From NCBI GenBank assembly GCA_001443005.1, contig LEKQ01000002.1, positions 1 through 61,289 of the forward strand: a DNA stretch of 61,289 bases, given 5' to 3'. The DNA is from a bacterium GBS-1. Its GTDB lineage: Bacteria; Synergistota; GBS-1. Under the pieces are notes generated by a model. The model ran no database searches, was not told the DNA's origin, and was given only the letters and a program-made list of their open reading frames with translations. Within the stretch, counting starts at the first letter, position 1. Every line of letters begins with the position of its first letter. Shown here piece after piece: positions 28,494 to 37,087 of the stretch. The position numbers and the translations under genes are program-made.

Positions 28494-29743
28494 ATCAGCA
28501 TCGCCTCCATCTTCCTAACGGCTTCCACCAAGCTCTCTCTTCTACCGAAGCCCCCAGCCTTAGTTATAACTGGATACCCATTGAATCTTCCTCCAACTAT
28601 TCTGACTATAGGTATTCCGGGAGAGACCTCAGAGAGTAGGTCTAAGCCTCTCCCTTCAAGCATGCCTATTATCGCCGTAGCGGTATCGCCTCCCGTAAGT
28701 ATAAATCCCCTTACCGGTTTCATCTCAAGAAGGACCTCCGTTGCCTTAGATAGGGCTGAGGAAATCATAGAGGTTAGATCCTCTCTTATCTTATCTCTTA
28801 AGTTCTCACTTGGTGTGGTTACAATCACTCCCTCTAATCCCTCGAGCTTTGTTAATTCCAGTAGCTCTCTTCTCAGTGACTCCCTCCAGGAGGATTCATC
28901 AGTTATGTATCCTATTGGGTCTATGATTATCATCTTCCAGCCGGGAAGCTGAGAAACCAGATCTATCTGTTCTCTAGATTTAGGGTTAATTGAGCCGCAG
29001 ACCAAGACCGTTATTCGATCGCTTCTCTTTTTATATAAGCTCCGCCAGATCTTAGCTACCGCTGAAGCTAAGCCAGCGGAGCCGACGTAAAAGAGCTTTA
29101 GTCCGGAGCCCTCTCCACCCATGGCGATGTTCATTAGATCCCCTTCGTTCAGCGCATCTGCTAAGACCAGCTTGAAGCCCTCGCTTGCCCTTTCCCTGAG
29201 AAAGTTGGAAATGGCCTCTTTACCCTGACTCACCAAGATTATCGGAAGGTGAGCCACCTTTAGGCGGCTTTGCCTCGATAGCAAGGTTACGATGTTGCTT
29301 TCCTTAACAGGGAAAGTGGGGTCATTGGCGAAAGGTGTTCGCGACACTATCTCATCATTCACAAGGAGAAACCCTCCTACGACTATCCTTCCGTTTGCTG
29401 GAAAGGCTGGGGTCATTATCGACATCTCGAAGTCGAAGGCATCCATAACCGCATCTATCTCGTAGCCTATATTTCCCCTCAGCGTGGAATCGACCTTCTT
29501 GTAGATGTTTTTAACGCCCATATCCCTAAGCAGGCTTGCGTATTCCTTAACGATATCATAAGCGTCCTTCGGCTTTAATCTCCTCGACTCGGTGTTTAAT
29601 ACCACCACATCCACATCCTCAAGCGAATCCCTACTTATATCGCGTCTATCGAGGAAAATCCTCGTCTTAAGCCCAGCGTTTGAGAACTGGACCCCGGTAT
29701 CTCCCGCTCCCGTTAGGTCATCGGCGATAACGCCAAAGAGCAA
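28490..29743 (-). CDS. Four-carbon acid sugar kinase (DUF1537 family)
   Basis: About 417 residues. The N-terminal domain opens with FGVIADDLTGAGDTGVQF, the hallmark of acid-sugar kinases (DtnK, DenK, OtnK). The C-terminal nucleotide-binding domain has FILTGGDTATAI and GIPIVRIVGG. It phosphorylates a 4-carbon (or similar) aldonate for oxidation by the coupled PdxA2. GTG 29752 is possible, but TTG 29743 lies 8 bases from the AAGGGGGGG site and removes three atypical residues. No class II aldolase or isomerase of the four-carbon pathway is adjacent. Confidence 0.87.
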   Translation of the reverse strand: MLFGVIADDLTGAGDTGVQFSNAGLKTRIFLDRRDISRDSLEDVDVVVLNTESRRLKPKDAYDIVKEYASLLRDMGVKNIYKKVDSTLRGNIGYEIDAVMDAFDFEMSIMTPAFPANGRIVVGGFLLVNDEIVSRTPFANDPTFPVKESNIVTLLSRQSRLKVAHLPIILVSQGKEAISNFLRERASEGFKLVLADALNEGDLMNIAMGGEGSGLKLFYVGSAGLASAVAKIWRSLYKKRSDRITVLVCGSINPKSREQIDLVSQLPGWKMIIIDPIGYITDESSWRESLRRELLELTKLEGLEGVIVTTPSENLRDKIREDLTSMISSALSKATEVLLEMKPVRGFILTGGDTATAIIGMLEGRGLDLLSEVSPGIPIVRIVGGRFNGYPVITKAGGFGRRESLVEAVRKMEAMLI

Positions 29744-29792
29744 CCGAATCACCCCCCCTTAAGGGTGATTAGCTTGCCGCTTTATTCTTAAG

Positions 29793-30764
29793 TTATCTCA
29801 TTCTCCATACCTTAAGGCTTCCGTCTTCGCTACCTGAAGCAAGGTATCTTCCGTCGGGGGAGAAGGCGAGGGCACTTACCTCATCCTTAAGGGCTTGAAA
29901 TCTTTTCACCATTCTTCTTTCCCTTATGCTCCAGAGGGTTATAACACCGTCTGGGTCTCCTGAGGCTATCAAGCTCCCATCAGGGTGCAGAGCGAGAGCC
30001 ACTATCGGCGCTTCGTTCTCATCCTCAAAGGAGACCACCCCGCCTTTGGTCACTAGATCCCATACCTTGATCTCTCCCATGTCATCACCAGATATGCAGT
30101 ATCTTCCGTCGGGGGAGAATATCATTGAGAGAATTATTCCCTTGTGCCTAAGTGAGATGGTCGCCTTGCTCTGTAAGCTCTTTATATCCCATATCTTTAC
30201 GGTTTTATCCATACCGCTTCCCGAAAGGGCATGTCTTTCATCTGGAAGAAAGGCTAACGCTGCTCCCAGGGCTCCCCCTCTATGCCCTTTGAGCTCTCCT
30301 ATCTTTCTTCCGCTATCAACGTCCCATAGCCTTACGGTCCCATCCTGATAGTCCATAGTCAAGGCAAGATCTCCACTCCTCGATATGGCAACGCAGGTGA
30401 CGGATCCTCCGTGCCCTCTTAGGGTCTTTAGCTCCTGTCCCGTTTTCATGTGCCATATCCTGGCGGTTCTATCGGTGCTTCCATATATCATGAACCTTCC
30501 ATCCCCTGAGAAGGATATATAGTTTATCCTGCTTCCTGAGGATATCCTGTATATCTCCTTTCCCTCTTCGACATCCCAAAACCTTATGTCTCCCGTTTTA
30601 TCTCCCGATACAGCATGCCTCCCTTGAGGGAAAAAGGCTATGGCGGTGATTCCTCCTTTGTGCCCCTTAAGGAGGATAAACTCCTCCTTCGCGCTAAGCT
30701 GATGGGAAAGAAACATAACCCCTATCGCGATAAGGATCAGTGTTAAAACCCTTTTATTCCTCAT
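29793..30764 (-). CDS. Exported seven-bladed WD40 protein
   Basis: A 323-residue protein: signal peptide (about 1-25), then seven well-kept WD40 repeats, each ending in a W-D/W-R type strand (FWDVEEGKEI, IWHMKTGQEL, LWDVDSGRKI, IWDIKSLQSK, VWDLVTKGG, LWSIRERRM, VWRMR). This is one complete propeller with no catalytic domain. Export of a canonical WD40 propeller is uncommon in bacteria. It lies about 40 bases upstream of the DUF1537 kinase on the same strand, with its own GAGGGG site; co-transcription is possible but a functional link is not evident. Confidence 0.85.
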   Translation of the reverse strand: MRNKRVLTLILIAIGVMFLSHQLSAKEEFILLKGHKGGITAIAFFPQGRHAVSGDKTGDIRFWDVEEGKEIYRISSGSRINYISFSGDGRFMIYGSTDRTARIWHMKTGQELKTLRGHGGSVTCVAISRSGDLALTMDYQDGTVRLWDVDSGRKIGELKGHRGGALGAALAFLPDERHALSGSGMDKTVKIWDIKSLQSKATISLRHKGIILSMIFSPDGRYCISGDDMGEIKVWDLVTKGGVVSFEDENEAPIVALALHPDGSLIASGDPDGVITLWSIRERRMVKRFQALKDEVSALAFSPDGRYLASGSEDGSLKVWRMR

Positions 30765-30875
30765 GGACTCACCCCTCTTCTATTATCTCACAACCGATTA
30801 AGGAATGGTTGAGTGTAGTAAAATAAAGAAGGGATGGGACGACAAGCTCAAACTACATTACGAAAGCGCTTATAC

Positions 30876-31456
30876 ATGACATTGTCGATATTTTCGCTTG
30901 CGCTTCTTAACCCTTTTAGCGCTTCAGCCTTCGAGCTTCTCCTTGTGGATGGGGATAAATTTACGCCGGGCTTCGGTGTCTCATCCTACTTTCCTTTAAG
31001 GGACCTTTGCGAGACCTTAGGTTTTCCCATAACTTTAGACCGGTCGAAAGGGGTTGTAGAGGCGCATATCCCCTTCAAGGTTAAGGTACATCTTTCCTCG
31101 TTTCCAAAGCTATCTTTTGTCTAAGGAGGTAGAGGTACTTAAGGCTAAAGGGCTTAGCGAACCTTTAGCCAGGGAAAAAGCCCTGGAGCTTGTAGCTCCC
31201 CCGGGAAAGAGCGAGCATCAGCTTGGGCTAGCGGTGGACCTCCTTTCTAGATCCTTTCTTGGGAAGGGTCTTTTAGAGGGTTTCTCTGAGACGCCCGAGG
31301 GAAGATGGCTTTCAGCATGAGCCTTGGCATCTGAGATACGTAGGAAGGATACACGCCTGGGCGATGCGAAATCTTAACCTATGCCTTGAAGAGTATCTGG
31401 AGCTCCTTGAGAGGGAAGGGAGCTTAACCCTCGATGTTCCAGGCCTTGGGTTTTAA
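30876..31456 (+). pseudogene. Degraded VanY-type D,D-carboxypeptidase
   Basis: Three reading frames together spell parts of a peptidoglycan D-alanyl-D-alanine carboxypeptidase. Frame one (from ATG 30876) has a signal peptide and a copper-amine-oxidase-N-like segment (FPLRDLCETLGFPITLDRSK), stopping at 31124. Frame two (31117-31320) has SEHQLGLAVDL, the metal-binding motif of VanY. Frame three (about 31300-31456) has HEPWHLRYVG and an LEEYLELLE tail. About 25-30 residues between ETPEGRW and the EPWH motif are missing, so both frameshifts and an internal deletion are present. The gene is dead unless the assembly is wrong. Confidence 0.75.
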
Positions 31457-31583
31457 GATCCTTTTCGTTAAGGGCTTTGGTGGAGCCACGGAGCTTTACT
31501 GGTTATCGGATAGGTGGAGGCTCCTTGAGTTTTCCCCCGATAATAGGGGCAACCTTGTGCTGATCTTGAAAAGCGAGCGATAG
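31434..31583 (+). CDS. Small unknown ORF of 49 residues
   Basis: ATG 31434 to TAG 31583, overlapping the end of the VanY remnant. The product starts MFQALGFKILFVKGFGGATE and continues with a Trp-rich middle (YWLSDRWRLLEF). The ribosome-binding site is weak (GGGAG about 13 bases upstream). It could be a further relic of the same decay zone. I do not recognise it. Confidence 0.25.
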   Translation: MFQALGFKILFVKGFGGATELYWLSDRWRLLEFSPDNRGNLVLILKSER

Positions 31584-31795
31584 ACTGGTTAATGCCCTTG
31601 ACCTAATCACGCCTTTATGATAGTTTAGAGGAGAGGCGTAATGAAGACCGGGTGTCTCACCTTAGCGGTTGGGGGCAAGGAGTGCGGGCGTTTCATATGA
31701 AAAGTAGCTTTCTAGCGGCTGCCGATGGGGCTTTAGATGGTGTGCTTTTGGGGTTTTCCCATTGGCAGAGGAGCTCACGATGAGGGGGTGATCCC
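31584..31795 (+). other. Gene-poor stretch with two tiny coupled ORFs
   Basis: ATG 31641 has a fair site (GAGGAGAGG) and encodes 19 residues, overlapping ATG 31697 (28 residues, to 31783) by ATGA. Neither resembles a family I know. They could be relics of a longer frame-shifted gene or a short leader; no other feature is visible here. Confidence 0.3.
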
Positions 31796-32891
31796 ATGGG
31801 TTATGAGCCGCTTGTTTCTATTATCACTCTTGCCTATAACATCGAGCCCTACATCGCGGAGTGTATAGAGTCTGTGCTTTGTCAGACCTATCCAAACTGG
31901 GAGATGATAATAGTGGATGACGCTTCAACAGATGGCACTCCTTTAATAGTAGAGAAATATGCTAAGAGAGACAGGAGAATAAAGCTTATAAGGAACGTTC
32001 AGAATAATGGGCCGCTATACCTAGATGTTAATTACAACACAGCCTTAAAGGAGGCACAGGGCGATTGGATAGCCTGCCTAGATGGGGACGATGTATTTAC
32101 TAAGAGATCCCTTGAGCATAGGATTAGGGCCTTAGGGGAGCTTTCCCCGCAGGAGAGGGAAGATATCGCTTTAGTTTACGGAAACTGTGTATATATCTGG
32201 ATGGACTCAGGAGCTTTAGAGTTTTTCCCTAATAGCTGTGAGGGGTTTAGGGATTCCTTGTATAACGATCCCTTAGGTAGTGCGCTTAAGCTTTTCTTGC
32301 AAGGGGGTAAATTTCATCCCCGTTGGTTCGGTGATGATTAATAAAGAAAAGCTCCTACGCATCGGTGGCTTCGTTCAGAGGCCTCGGGAGATAATGGCAG
32401 ATGATTTTCCCACTTGGACCTATTTATCGCTTTGGGGTAAGTTTTTGTTCTTGGATAGGGTCCTATATTTTTGGAGGAGACATAGGAGTTCCACGACGAT
32501 GACTAGGGGTCAAGATGTGGCTAAAGGTTTTATCAAGTTTTGTGAGATGTTTTATCATGAGAATAGGGGGCTTATCGCTAAACTGGGTTTAGACTGCTTT
32601 CAGATAGAGAGATGTCTAGCTATTAACGCTAAGGGAGAGTTGGCAAAGATGTTGATCCTGCAGGGGGAATACGATGAGGCAAAGGCCCTCATAGAGACGA
32701 TTAATCCCGATTGTTATGGCTTGGGGTCGACGCCTTTTTTATATAAGGCAAGGTATAATGCTCTTAAATTGTTTACTACCTTTAGGTTGCCGCCGAAGCT
32801 TTTGAATATATTGATTTGTTTTAAGCGTAAGGTTTATAATAAATCAATGGGTAAGTACTATCCCTTCTTCTTTAAGGATATGGATCTTTAA
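31796..32891 (+). pseudogene. Glycosyltransferase family 2, interrupted by a frameshift
   Basis: ATG 31796, after GGGGGTGATCC, begins a GT2 enzyme: VSIITLAYN, a DD in IIVDDAST and the DGDD metal motif in ACLDGDDVF. The frame stops at 32341. Continuation as NFIPVGSVMINKEKLLRIGGF, the usual GT2 follow-on, is in another frame that runs to 32891. The switch falls near the GGGGG run at 32303-32307, so one base has been gained or lost there. Joined, the protein would be about 364 residues. It may be a real mutation, phase variation at a short homopolymer, or an assembly error. The C-terminal part has a TPR-like helical look. Confidence 0.75.
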
Positions 32892-32895
32892 GCGT

Positions 32896-33184
32896 GTGCC
32901 AAAGGCGGCTGTGGTGGGTGCTATCGGTAGAAGGAGAAAGATCTTGAAGGATGTTTTGGAGAGCAAGGGCTCGAAGGTGATCTGTTTTGTCGATAATATT
33001 TGTTCGGAGAGGGAATATGATGGTGTTCCTAATTTATCGCTGATCCCCGACCCCGAGGGAGATCAATATTTGCCAAGAGATGTTCCCCTAATCGATTCGA
33101 TTCCTTTGAGCCCGATAGCAGAAACTTCAATAAACTGAGGGAGAGGGTTAGAGAGCTCATCGACAGTAAGGTGCGGTCTAGATG
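32896..33184 (+). pseudogene. Truncated Rossmann-like sugar or polysaccharide gene
   Basis: The GTG frame (32896-33138) encodes PKAAVVGAIGRRRKILKDVL and GSKVICFVDN...DGVPNLSLIP. This resembles the N-terminal Rossmann-type domain seen in sugar acetyltransferases and SAM-dependent polysaccharide enzymes (GA.GRRIL...VVGFVDN...GVPV). Near 33105 a second frame takes over, giving RFDSFEPDSRNFNKLRERVR and ending at 33184, overlapping the GT4 start. The catalytic part is absent, so this is a deleted remnant. Confidence 0.5.
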
Positions 33185-34420
33185 AGTAGGTTGATGTTTA
33201 TCTTTCGGGGTTTAGGGGTAGGAGGGGTTGAGAGCGTTATCGTTAATCTTTGTAAGGGGCTTTCTAACCACGAGAGGTATGTTCTACTTCTCCATGACGA
33301 TGTAAGATGCCCCGTGCAGGCGAAGACGATATCGATAAACTCCAGGTTTGAGTTCGTGCATGTGTTGTTTAAGATAAAAAGGATAAAGAGGGAGATAAAC
33401 CCTCACTACGTCATAAGCGCTAACGAGCCCTTTAATCTTTTTAATGTTTTAACCAAAGTGAGCGGTCAGAGGACGATACTTTCATTCCACGGTCATAAGA
33501 CTAAGTTTCTTTCCTCGAGCGAGGGGTTGGTGAGGGGTATTTTATGGCGCTGCTACCAAGCCCTGCGCTGCTGGTATTATAAGTTTATCTTTAAGAGGCT
33601 TTACAATAAGGCTGACCTTCTCGTTGCGGTATCAAGGGGCGTGGCTAAGGATTTGGTGGACAACTTTGGCGCTGATCCAAGCAAAGTAAGGGTCATCTAT
33701 AACCCCTTTCTCATAGAGGATATAGAGTTCCTCTCTCAGGAGTCCCTTGGGGAGTACGAACCTATCTTCAACTTTCCTGTGATCATAACCGTTGGGCGTC
33801 TTGCAAGGTCGAAGGGGCAATGGCATCTTTTAAGGGTTTTCAGGCCTTTAAAGGATAGGTATCCCTCTCTTAAGCTCGTGATACTTGGGGAGGGTAAGCT
33901 TAAAGGTTATCTGGTTGATCTCTCCTCGAGGCTTGGCCTGAAAACCCACGTTTGGGATAGGGACGCTTTGACCGACGATTATGACGTCTATTTCCTCGGC
34001 TTTCAGAGGAATCCCTTTAAGTTCCTTTCAAGATCGAAGCTCTTTGTCCTTCCCTCCTTGGGGGAGGGTCTATCTAATGCTTTAATTGAAGCTATGGCTT
34101 CTAGCCTTCCCGTTATTTCGGCCGACTGTAGGAGTGGGCCAAGGGAGATCTTGGCACCGGATACGGATTTAGATAAGCAGGCTGAGGGTGTGGAGTTTGC
34201 GCCCTATGGCGTTTTGATGCCTCCCTTCGATGGAAAGCTTAGATCCGCGAATGATCCACTTGATGATGTGGAGCTCATGTGGGTTAGCGTGCTTGATAGG
34301 CTTTTGACGGATGAGGAGTTAAGGAAGAGCTATTCCCTAAGGGCTAGGCAGAGGGCTTTAGATTTCAGCCTGGAAAGGATAGTTAAGGAGTGGGAGAGGG
34401 TTTTTTCGATGCCATATTGA
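33182..34420 (+). CDS. Glycosyltransferase family 4
   Basis: A 412-residue GT-B enzyme and the only intact gene of this glycan cluster. The N-terminal GLGVGGVESVIVNLCKGL is the GT4 acceptor-side signature. The C-terminal nucleotide-sugar domain has ITVGRLARSKGQWHLL, the PSLGEGLSNALIEAMASSLP segment with the EX7E motif, and VISADCRSGPREIL. It starts at ATG 33182, overlapping the relic upstream. It likely adds a hexose to a surface glycan; sugar specificity is unknown. Confidence 0.88.
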   Translation: MSRLMFIFRGLGVGGVESVIVNLCKGLSNHERYVLLLHDDVRCPVQAKTISINSRFEFVHVLFKIKRIKREINPHYVISANEPFNLFNVLTKVSGQRTILSFHGHKTKFLSSSEGLVRGILWRCYQALRCWYYKFIFKRLYNKADLLVAVSRGVAKDLVDNFGADPSKVRVIYNPFLIEDIEFLSQESLGEYEPIFNFPVIITVGRLARSKGQWHLLRVFRPLKDRYPSLKLVILGEGKLKGYLVDLSSRLGLKTHVWDRDALTDDYDVYFLGFQRNPFKFLSRSKLFVLPSLGEGLSNALIEAMASSLPVISADCRSGPREILAPDTDLDKQAEGVEFAPYGVLMPPFDGKLRSANDPLDDVELMWVSVLDRLLTDEELRKSYSLRARQRALDFSLERIVKEWERVFSMPY

Positions 34421-34589
34421 TATTTTAGCTTTTCCTTTAGCTCCTCGGTACCTGCTTCTCTTAACCCAAGCTCGGGCTGACCTCTGTCACAGAGTTGTGA
34501 CATCGAAGTCGTCACTGACAAATGTGTTAAGCTGCTTGTAATCCCTCGCTTTAACGACTATATTGGCGTTGTAAGGGAGGTGAAAGACC
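34421..34589 (-). other. Intergenic region with a possible decayed minus-strand ORF
   Basis: On the minus strand ATG 34591 to TGA 34487 encodes 34 residues including NANIVVKARDYKQLNTFVSD. With a one-base shift it continues as GQPELGLREAGTEELKEKLK. The composition looks protein-like but no family is recognised. It fits the gene decay seen upstream. Confidence 0.3.
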
Positions 34590-35042
34590 ATGTCGGTTCG
34601 CTTAGGCTTTAGCTTGGCGTTGGGGTTCGTCTTTCTTCTTATGATGTTTGGTCCTTCTTCTGGTGCATTGGCGCAACCCGATATCTCTCAATGCAACTGG
34701 CATTCCTTCCGTCCTGGTGGGGCCACTGGTCAACCCGGTGGGTATCTCCCCTATGACCCGGGAAAGGAGATTATCAGGACCGGTTACTACATGATTTACG
34801 TGGGTCCAGCCGGTAAAAGCGGCACCAGTGTACCGCCTAGTACGTGGCAGGCCTATGGTCCCTATCGTCTGGAGTCGGGTTTTAGATATGCTTTGGATAT
34901 AATACCTGATGGTGTTAGCTTGTATAAAGAAGCGCCTATACTTCTTCAGTTTTCGAAGCCGGGGAATTGGGCCGTAGTATACGTTCTTAATAGGAGGCAT
35001 GATCAGTTTTACGCCGTGTGCATCTTAAGAAAGGAGCCCTAA
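34590..35042 (+). CDS. Small exported protein of unknown function
   Basis: A 150-residue protein with a clear signal peptide (about 1-29, ending SGALA). The mature part is rich in Gly, Pro and Tyr (FRPGGATGQPGGYLPYDPG) with several beta strands and two cysteines (QCNWH and AVCIL) that could form a disulfide. ATG after GGAGGTGAAAG. No family recognised. The downstream inverted repeat may end its transcript. Confidence 0.6.
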   Translation: MSVRLGFSLALGFVFLLMMFGPSSGALAQPDISQCNWHSFRPGGATGQPGGYLPYDPGKEIIRTGYYMIYVGPAGKSGTSVPPSTWQAYGPYRLESGFRYALDIIPDGVSLYKEAPILLQFSKPGNWAVVYVLNRRHDQFYAVCILRKEP

Positions 35043-35054
35043 CGTAAGGGAGTG

Positions 35055-35095
35055 TCGTCTGATGGCTTCCTCACGAAATGGGGGCCATCAGACGA
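35055..35095. repeat. 12-bp inverted repeat with 17-base loop
   Basis: Bases 35055-35066 and 35084-35095 are exact reverse complements. It lies between two plus-strand genes and is not followed by a T-run, so it could be a weak terminator, an attenuator or a protein-binding site. Confidence 0.5.
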
Positions 35096-35117
35096 AGGAG
35101 ATTAGGGGGGTGTAAGC

Positions 35118-35828
35118 TTGAGCGAAGGAGCGCATTGCCCCCAGTGCGGTACGGCTCTAAAGGAGGCCGATGTGTTCTGCAACAAGTGCGGCTATCACTT
35201 TGTTGAGGAAGGGAAGCAGGATAAACCTCCGAGCCTCTCTTGGGAAAGAAAGGTGAACCTCTTTATCGATAGGCACGTTTTCAAGAGCTTTCTCCTGGCG
35301 TTATGGATAGGAGCGAGCGCTATTTTCTTATTTTTACTAATCCTGGGTTTGGTAGAGGGTAGCTTAAGCTGGGAGGTTTTTCGCACCATCTTGCTTATTA
35401 CCTTGGCCGTGTCCGGTGTGATACTTGCTTTCTATCCCGTTGCCTTGCTTATCCTGGGAGGTTGGAGCTACCACTATAGGTTTAGAGTCGATGAGAATGG
35501 AATTCTGCTTGAGACCGCACCGAGGCAGCGCAAGTGGAACACCTTCTTGAACTTCCTGACCTTTATCAGCGGTATTTTGAAGAGAAAGCCCGGAATGATG
35601 GGCGCAGCTATCTTAGCCCAAAGCAGGCAGAGGGAGCTTTACAGGTGGGAGGATGTCCGCCTCATTAAGCCTGATCCACGGGGGCACGCGATCGTCTTAA
35701 AGCTTTACGGCGGTCGAACCTCGGTCCTTTGGTGCCCACCTGAGAGGTATGAGGAGATCCTGCAGGCGATTTTACGTTGGCGCGAAATCATAGAGCCGCG
35801 GAAGAGAAAAAGGTCGAAAAGGTCTTGA
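35118..35828 (+). CDS. Zinc-ribbon membrane protein
   Basis: A 236-residue protein. The N-terminal zinc ribbon (CPQCG...CNKCGYHF, residues about 7-28) is followed by two membrane helices (about 55-80 and 90-115). A beta-rich cytoplasmic part follows that looks like a PH-type domain (YRFRVDENGILLETAP and ELYRWEDVRLI), ending in a basic tail. TTG 35118 start, well placed after AGGGGGGTG. Comparable proteins are widespread and uncharacterised. Confidence 0.65.
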   Translation: MSEGAHCPQCGTALKEADVFCNKCGYHFVEEGKQDKPPSLSWERKVNLFIDRHVFKSFLLALWIGASAIFLFLLILGLVEGSLSWEVFRTILLITLAVSGVILAFYPVALLILGGWSYHYRFRVDENGILLETAPRQRKWNTFLNFLTFISGILKRKPGMMGAAILAQSRQRELYRWEDVRLIKPDPRGHAIVLKLYGGRTSVLWCPPERYEEILQAILRWREIIEPRKRKRSKRS

Positions 35829-35882
35829 AAGGAAGACCTATCTCATAGTTGTCGCAAGCCTTTTCCACCTCTCCGGTAGCCC

Positions 35883-35911
35883 TTGACAATCTTTCTTGAG
35901 TGGAGTATGAT
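35883..35911 (+). promoter_or_regulatory. Near-consensus promoter of the Ni/Co transporter operon
   Basis: TTGACA (35883-35888) and TATGAT (35906-35911) are 17 bases apart. GTATGA at 35905-35910 overlaps the -10 and TGATAC lies at 35932-35937. The pair loosely resembles a NikR dyad (GTATGA/TCATAC) but the spacing is about 21, not 16, so NikR control is only a possibility. Confidence 0.65.
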
Positions 35912-35953
35912 AGCACCAGATGAGCAAAAAGTGATACGGAGAGGTGGGTTCCT

Positions 35954-37087
35954 CTGCATATATCTGAGGGTGTTTTAACCCCTTCTTTACTAGCTGGGGG
36001 AGCTTTATTAACTTTGGGTGGAACCTATGTGGGTTTGAGGAGATTAAGCGATAGGGATCTTCCAAAGGTGGGCATATTGTCTTCTGCCTTCTTCGTCGCA
36101 TCTTTGATTCATGTTCCCCTTGGGCCCACGAGCGTTCACCTCGTCTTAAACGGCATAAACGGTCTTATTTTAGGGTGGGCAGCATTTCCCTCCCTGCTTG
36201 TTGCCCTTTTCCTTCAGGCTCTCTTCTTTCAGTTTGGAGGGTTAACGACGCTTGGCGTTAACACCTTTAACATGGCATTCCCCGCTGTGCTCGTGGGTTT
36301 GCTTTTAAGGAGGGTTATCGCGTCCCCGAGCAAGGGGATGGCTCTCGTTGGCGGCTTCCTCGCTGGTTTTCTTGCCGTTGCACTATCAGGCCTGCTTGTG
36401 GCCTTGACCTTAGCGATGGTGGGAAAGGGTTTTTTTGCTCTGGCTAAGATGGTGTTTTTAGCTCATCTACCTGTGATGATCATCGAGGGGGTGATAACCT
36501 CTATGGTGGTTTTATTCTTAAAGAGGGTTAATCCTCGATTATTGATCTCGCTCTTTCTTTTTTTCAGCCTCCTTGTCTTCACCGATACCTCCTTCGCTCA
36601 CAGGGTAAAGACCTTCGCCTATTGGGGCGATGACGGGACGGTTCACACCGAAACCTACTTCACCGATGGGACGAGGGTCAAGGGCGCGAAGGTTATGGTT
36701 TACGATAACCTCAAGGGGGATCTCCTTTTGGAGGGAAAGACCGATGAGGGTGGTAAGTTTTCCTTTAAGCCCCCTTACCAGACGGACCTTAAAATCGTGG
36801 TTGAGGCTGATATGGGGCATCTCTCTCAGGTTCTCCTTAGTTCTTCAAGTAAACCATCATCTGAGATTAAGGGTGAGGTTAAGCTCTCAGGAGGGGAGGA
36901 TCTTTCAAGGTTGATCGATGATAAGCTTAAACCAGTGATGGAAAGCTTAACGAGGATAGAGGAGAGGCTCTCTCGTCCATCTATGATTGAGATCTTCGGT
37001 GGCATAGGCTATATATTGGGCATATTTGGCATCTTGGCCATGGTTATGTCAAGAAGGGCGAATAAGGATGAGGGTGGCCTTAAGTAA
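35954..37087 (+). CDS. cbiM: CbiM/NikM-NikL fusion, substrate-specific component of a Ni/Co ECF transporter
   Basis: About 378 residues. The N-terminal part is a CbiM/NikM S-component with several helices and GPTSVHLVLNG as the conserved His segment. After a second signal-like helix (about 195-215), an exported NikL-like domain begins AHRVKTFAYWGDDGTVH and ends in a C-terminal membrane anchor. The obvious initiators (TTG 36014) omit the essential N-terminus. Reading upstream in frame gives LHISEGVLTPSLLAGGALLT with CTG at 35954, preceded by GGAGAGGTGGG six bases away; no ATG, GTG or TTG exists between it and the stop at 35921. CbiM needs Met-His at its extreme N-terminus to bind metal, which CTG initiation provides. 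Confidence 0.82.
   Translation: MHISEGVLTPSLLAGGALLTLGGTYVGLRRLSDRDLPKVGILSSAFFVASLIHVPLGPTSVHLVLNGINGLILGWAAFPSLLVALFLQALFFQFGGLTTLGVNTFNMAFPAVLVGLLLRRVIASPSKGMALVGGFLAGFLAVALSGLLVALTLAMVGKGFFALAKMVFLAHLPVMIIEGVITSMVVLFLKRVNPRLLISLFLFFSLLVFTDTSFAHRVKTFAYWGDDGTVHTETYFTDGTRVKGAKVMVYDNLKGDLLLEGKTDEGGKFSFKPPYQTDLKIVVEADMGHLSQVLLSSSSKPSSEIKGEVKLSGGEDLSRLIDDKLKPVMESLTRIEERLSRPSMIEIFGGIGYILGIFGILAMVMSRRANKDEGGLK

Noticed and set aside
32280-32341. Programmed ribosomal frameshift in the GT2
   Set aside because: No classic slippery heptamer with a downstream stem is evident, and GT2 enzymes are not known to use it; surrounding genes are also decayed.
30834-34589. Mobile element insertion as cause of the decay zone
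   Set aside because: No transposase, terminal inverted repeats or target-site duplications could be found.
35905-35937. NikR operator upstream of the Ni/Co transporter
   Set aside because: Half-sites are imperfect and about 21 bases apart rather than 16, and no nikR gene is present; kept only as a remark in the promoter entry.
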